Shown here piece by piece: positions 61,107-64,000 of a DNA stretch of 64,000 nucleotides. The stretch spans positions 620,001 through 684,000 of the forward strand of contig CASHTG010000009.1 of assembly GCA_949357655.1 (NCBI GenBank). Reading direction: 5' to 3'. Made by a program: the position numbers and the translations under genes. Origin of the DNA: Parascedosporium putredinis (lineage: Eukaryota > Ascomycota > Sordariomycetes > Microascales > Microascaceae). Positions within the stretch are counted from its first letter, which is position 1. Each line of letters begins with the position of its first letter. Below the pieces are notes generated by a model, which was not told where the DNA came from, searched no databases, and saw only the letters and a list, made by a program, of their open reading frames with translations.

Positions 61107-62002
61107 CTACTCATCGTCCTCTTCCTCTTCTTCAAAATCGTCGTCAAAGTCGTCCATGTCCGAATCGCTGCCTCCGATGCTCTCCTCATCCGTCTCATTC
61201 ATAAAGTCGTCGTCGTCAAGCCCGCTCTTGGTCGGGGTGCCGCGAGCTCCTCGCTCGTCGGGAACACCACGCCGACGGGAATGTTCTTGCGGGACTGGTC
61301 CGCCATCTGCCGGGCTCGGCTGTCGTAGTCGGCGCGGTGGTCTCGGTACGTCACGGAGGCGTCCACATTGGCGGGGAGTTGATCTCGGGGGTGTCGAGAA
61401 GAAGCAGCACCGATCGAAGCACCGACTCGGCGCCCTGCAAGGGGACCACCGCTCTGAGGCCTGCTCGCCCGACATCTCATCTTCGCCGGGGGCGTGCAGA
61501 ATGGAGATGCACAGGCGGCCGTCGGTGTAAATGTTGGGGTGGTAGATGACGGGCTTTTGGAAACGAAAGGTCGGAGGTCGGTAGGGGTAGTCAGAGGGAA
61601 ACGACATGTCGGCCTAAATCACAAAAACACCGAGCGTTAGCAACGCTTTCCACCATGGCCTAGGCAGCCAAATCTAGGCGAAAAAGACAGGGAGGGGCTA
61701 GGGTCGCGGGGAAATCTCACCTTGAAGTAGCCTCCTGAAAAGACGCTATCGGGGTTGACCACCATGAGACCGACGGTCCACCTCTTGATATCCGCTTCGT
61801 TCACCTTCAGGACCAGTATCGTTAGTTATGCACTTCCTTAGCGGTCGCGCCCGGAGGCGTGCGGGAAACCCGGCCGCCTCTGATTCTGCGCCGAGTAGAG
61901 GCCAAGGGGAAAGCAGGTCGGGATGAATCTACTCACGTCAATGTGAACCCACTTTTCCTTCTGGAGAGCCTGAAGCTCCATCATCAATCTCTTTTCCGCC
62001 AT
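61107..62002 (-). CDS. CDC34: Ubiquitin-conjugating enzyme E2, Cdc34/UBE2R type
   Basis: E2 that partners SCF ligases in cell-cycle control. Exons are 62002-61937, 61805-61721 and 61613-61107. It starts MAEKRLMMELQALQKEKWVH, and FPSDYPYRPPTFRF leads to the HPN motif (YHPNIYTDGRLCISIL), where the Cys of GRLCISIL is catalytic. The acidic insertion after the Cys (HAPGEDEMSGEQASERWSP) and the acidic tail (DMDDFDDDFEEEEEDDE) are diagnostic of Cdc34. AESVLRSVLLLLDTPEINSP and NVDASVTYRDHRADYD complete the fold. Three missing bases (near 61455, 61383 and 61217) and one extra A at the exon 2 start (about 61799) break the frame. The gene is essential in yeasts, so errors are the likely cause. The expected product is about 220 residues. 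Confidence 0.93.
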
Positions 62003-63707
62003 TTTCGGGGGTTTGGTTGTGCGTCGAGGTTTGTCAATTGGGTTTCGGGCGCGAGAATCCCACGCTATCGTCCGTGACGTGAGTTGCTTAGAGTGGTTTG
62101 GCCAGCTGGGAGTGAGTGACCGATGGGGGAACCAGCGGATTATAAAGCACCAGGCGAGAATCGGGGGCAAAAAAGGAAAGCGGAAAAAAAAAAAAGAAAG
62201 CTCAGGAACGGAGCTGCTGGAGAAGTCCAGGCCGATCGATACTCGAGAGGGAAAAACAAGAAAACGGATTTCGGGGGAAAAAAGTGTCAATCGACGCTCA
62301 AGAACAGAGTCAGTCAAGGGAGTGGCTATCTTTTAAGAAGAGTTCGAGTCAGAGAAGGAGCGGGCCTTTCCCCTTGTGACAGCGGGGTTCCAGACTAGGG
62401 GATCACGAGATGTCGGGCCTTCCAAGCAGGGAATGTCGTCGGGTGCTCGCGCGCTAACACGGACACTCTGGTGTGGGAACTGCTCGTCGTGCCGAATTCG
62501 CAAATGTTGAAACAGGGATGGTCAGAAGAATCGATAAGAATAGAGAACAGGAGAGAAAGTGAGGAAACCACCAAGCAGACCAAATCGTTGGATCTTAAAC
62601 CTCCTTTCTGCAAAGAGGCGAGGAATGAACAAGATAAATAATTTAAAAAGAAAGCTGAGTAATGTCTGAAAAGGTTAAGGAAGGAAAAAAAACGAGAAAA
62701 AAAAAGGTTGCATTCCAGTTCCCTTTCCTTTTTGTTTCCATGACATGGCTCCCTCGGATGAAGCAACAAGCTTCAGGAGGCAGCCATTCAAAGAATCGGG
62801 TATGCTCAATGTTGAGCGGTGACTGGGGCCGCAAGAACAAACAGCGCTCCCAGGCCCAGCTCGTTGATTGCGGGCTCAATGTTCCATATTGGGCGCCGCT
62901 GTCCCCGTCCGGTTGGGCCGTCCATGTCCGGGGTTAGCCACCTTTCGACACCGAAGTAGAACCAGGTAGTCAGTACGACATCTAATCCCTCAATCGCGTG
63001 ACCCCTCGCAGTAGTGATACACTAAAACCACCTTTGTATCGTCTGGTGTTGGCGTTACTTCCCCCAGGCCAGCACGCACGCACTCTCCGATCCATATGTT
63101 GTTCTCGCTGTTAACTTTTGGGCTTCGCCCCACGACCGACGTCCATCCAGCACTGGCTTCGTCGGGCTGTCCGTACTGCACTCGCCACCACAACTGTCGA
63201 TTCAAAAGCCACTACGCTTGACCCCTAACCTTGGAACCTTGTTTCTTTTTTTTGTTCCTTTCTCATGTCCAGGTCTACGGGCGGGCTTCTAGCGGAATGT
63301 TCCGGTCTCCGCTTGACTCGCGGCAATCTTTCGGCATTATGGCGCAACATCGAGGAATGATAAACGATGTTCTGAATCATCTCCAATCTCAACCGAGGAC
63401 ATACAAAGACTGACAAATCCTCCCTTGTTCAATCAATGAATTTATTTTCTTTATTTTTCTGGTCTTTGTGAAACAAACAAATCTCATTTGAGGGTATAAT
63501 AGTCTCTCTCGTAAAAACTCCTTTCATCATCTCTGTGGAACAAAGTCATCACCATCATGGACAAAAGACCGCGCCCTGCTACTCATCTGCTAAGCAGATC
63601 AAGCTGCCAAAGTAACAGTAGAAAGTCGTCATTCCAGTCCACCCCATATTCCGTGCCCCCTTTACCATTGCACTATCCTCTCCTGAGTAACAAACACCCT
63701 TTAGATA
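62003..63707. other. Intergenic region, possible short frames
   Basis: Promoter of the Cdc34-like gene, with A/G-rich plus-strand tracts (62160-62210, 62680-62710). A 71-codon minus-strand frame at 62990-63205 (WTSVVGRSPKVNSENNIWIG and onward, ending YHYCEGSRD) has protein-like composition, but no start context or partner exon was found. Otherwise nothing is recognised. Confidence 0.4.
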
Positions 63708-64000
63708 GAGAGGTCGTAGTAGATGATCTTGCCGGTACGGAAGTTGTAGATGAAGCAGTGCCGCTGGCGCTTCTCCGCGTCGAGCTCAAGCTTCCACCCA
63801 CTCAGTTCGTCGTGTATCTGCCTGACGTAGCCCTTGCCGCCCGAACCGGCCGCTTGCTCGAGCTTTTTCCATCCATCCACGCTCGAGAGGGGTGTGCTTT
63901 GAATCAGCGTTAGCGCTCCATCCGAGGTTTCTACGCCGAGAATTGGCCCATTCGCCATGGCTTCCACGAATCCCGCGGCGCTGGACTGCGCCTGGTCGAT
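63708..64000 (-). CDS. 3' end of an unrecognised gene, cut by the right edge
   Basis: The open frame enters from the window edge (DQAQSSAAGFVEAMANGPIL) and ends KIIYYDLSI just before a stop near 63701-63710. It contains SSVDGWKKLEQAAGSGGKGY and WKLELDAEKRQRHCFIYNFR, a compact beta-like C-terminal piece. No domain is recognised. The true start lies beyond the window; the internal ATG at 63967 is not a convincing start because the frame is open upstream. Confidence 0.55.

Noticed and set aside
1..64000. Secondary-metabolite cluster, CRISPR array or defence system
   Set aside because: No PKS, NRPS, terpene, transporter or regulator group is present. The direct repeats are short microsatellites without spacers, and the DNA is eukaryotic.

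Overview
The window is nuclear DNA of a filamentous ascomycete (Pezizomycotina, probably Sordariomycetes). The signs are short spliceosomal introns (about 50-180 bp, a few longer) with GTRNGY donors and CTAAC-like branch points, GC-rich coding sequence, long intergenic spacers with pyrimidine/purine-skewed tracts, and fungal families (CTK1, Bni1/SepA formin, DUF4048, Rit1, Sis1, Cdc34, LysM proteins). I recognise about 14 protein genes. I found no tRNA, rRNA, intact transposon or CRISPR array.

Layout. 1-2529 (+): CTK1-type CDK, cut by the left edge. 4484-6394 (-): fungal protein of unknown function. 6.4-12.5 kb: sparse spacer with one exon-like fragment near 9.6 kb. 12497-16240 (-): five-exon ATP-dependent DNA ligase-like protein. 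16.2-21.4 kb: spacer. 21455-23418 (+): DUF4048 protein. 24953-30361 (-): formin. 30.4-36 kb: spacer. 36070-36871 (+): small acidic membrane protein. 37860-38501 (+): RING protein. 38.5-39.5 kb: AT-rich relic-like stretch. 39636-41197 (+): initiator-tRNA ribosyl-phosphate transferase (Rit1). 41716-42758 (-): HAD hydrolase. 42.8-48.2 kb: spacer. 48256-49935 (-): a LysM gene fragment abutting a gene of unknown function. 52089-53701 (-): Sis1-type DnaJ. 56171-59421 (-): UBA/UIM ubiquitin-binding protein. 61107-62002 (-): Cdc34-type E2. 63708-64000 (-): 3' end of an unrecognised gene running off the right edge.

Most genes are housekeeping: transcription (CTK1), cytoskeleton (formin), tRNA modification (Rit1), chaperone (Sis1) and ubiquitin signalling (E2, UBA/UIM protein, RING). 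They are not an operon-like or biosynthetic cluster. The accessory-looking part is 48-50 kb.

The strongest global signal is technical. Nearly every GC-rich gene has several one-base frame breaks, almost all a missing base in a homopolymer run, even in genes that are normally essential (CDC34, SIS1, CTK1). Seven shorter or less GC-rich loci are clean. This fits uncorrected sequencing deletions, not pseudogenes. Gene spans below cover the whole locus, and the frame breaks are listed with each gene.
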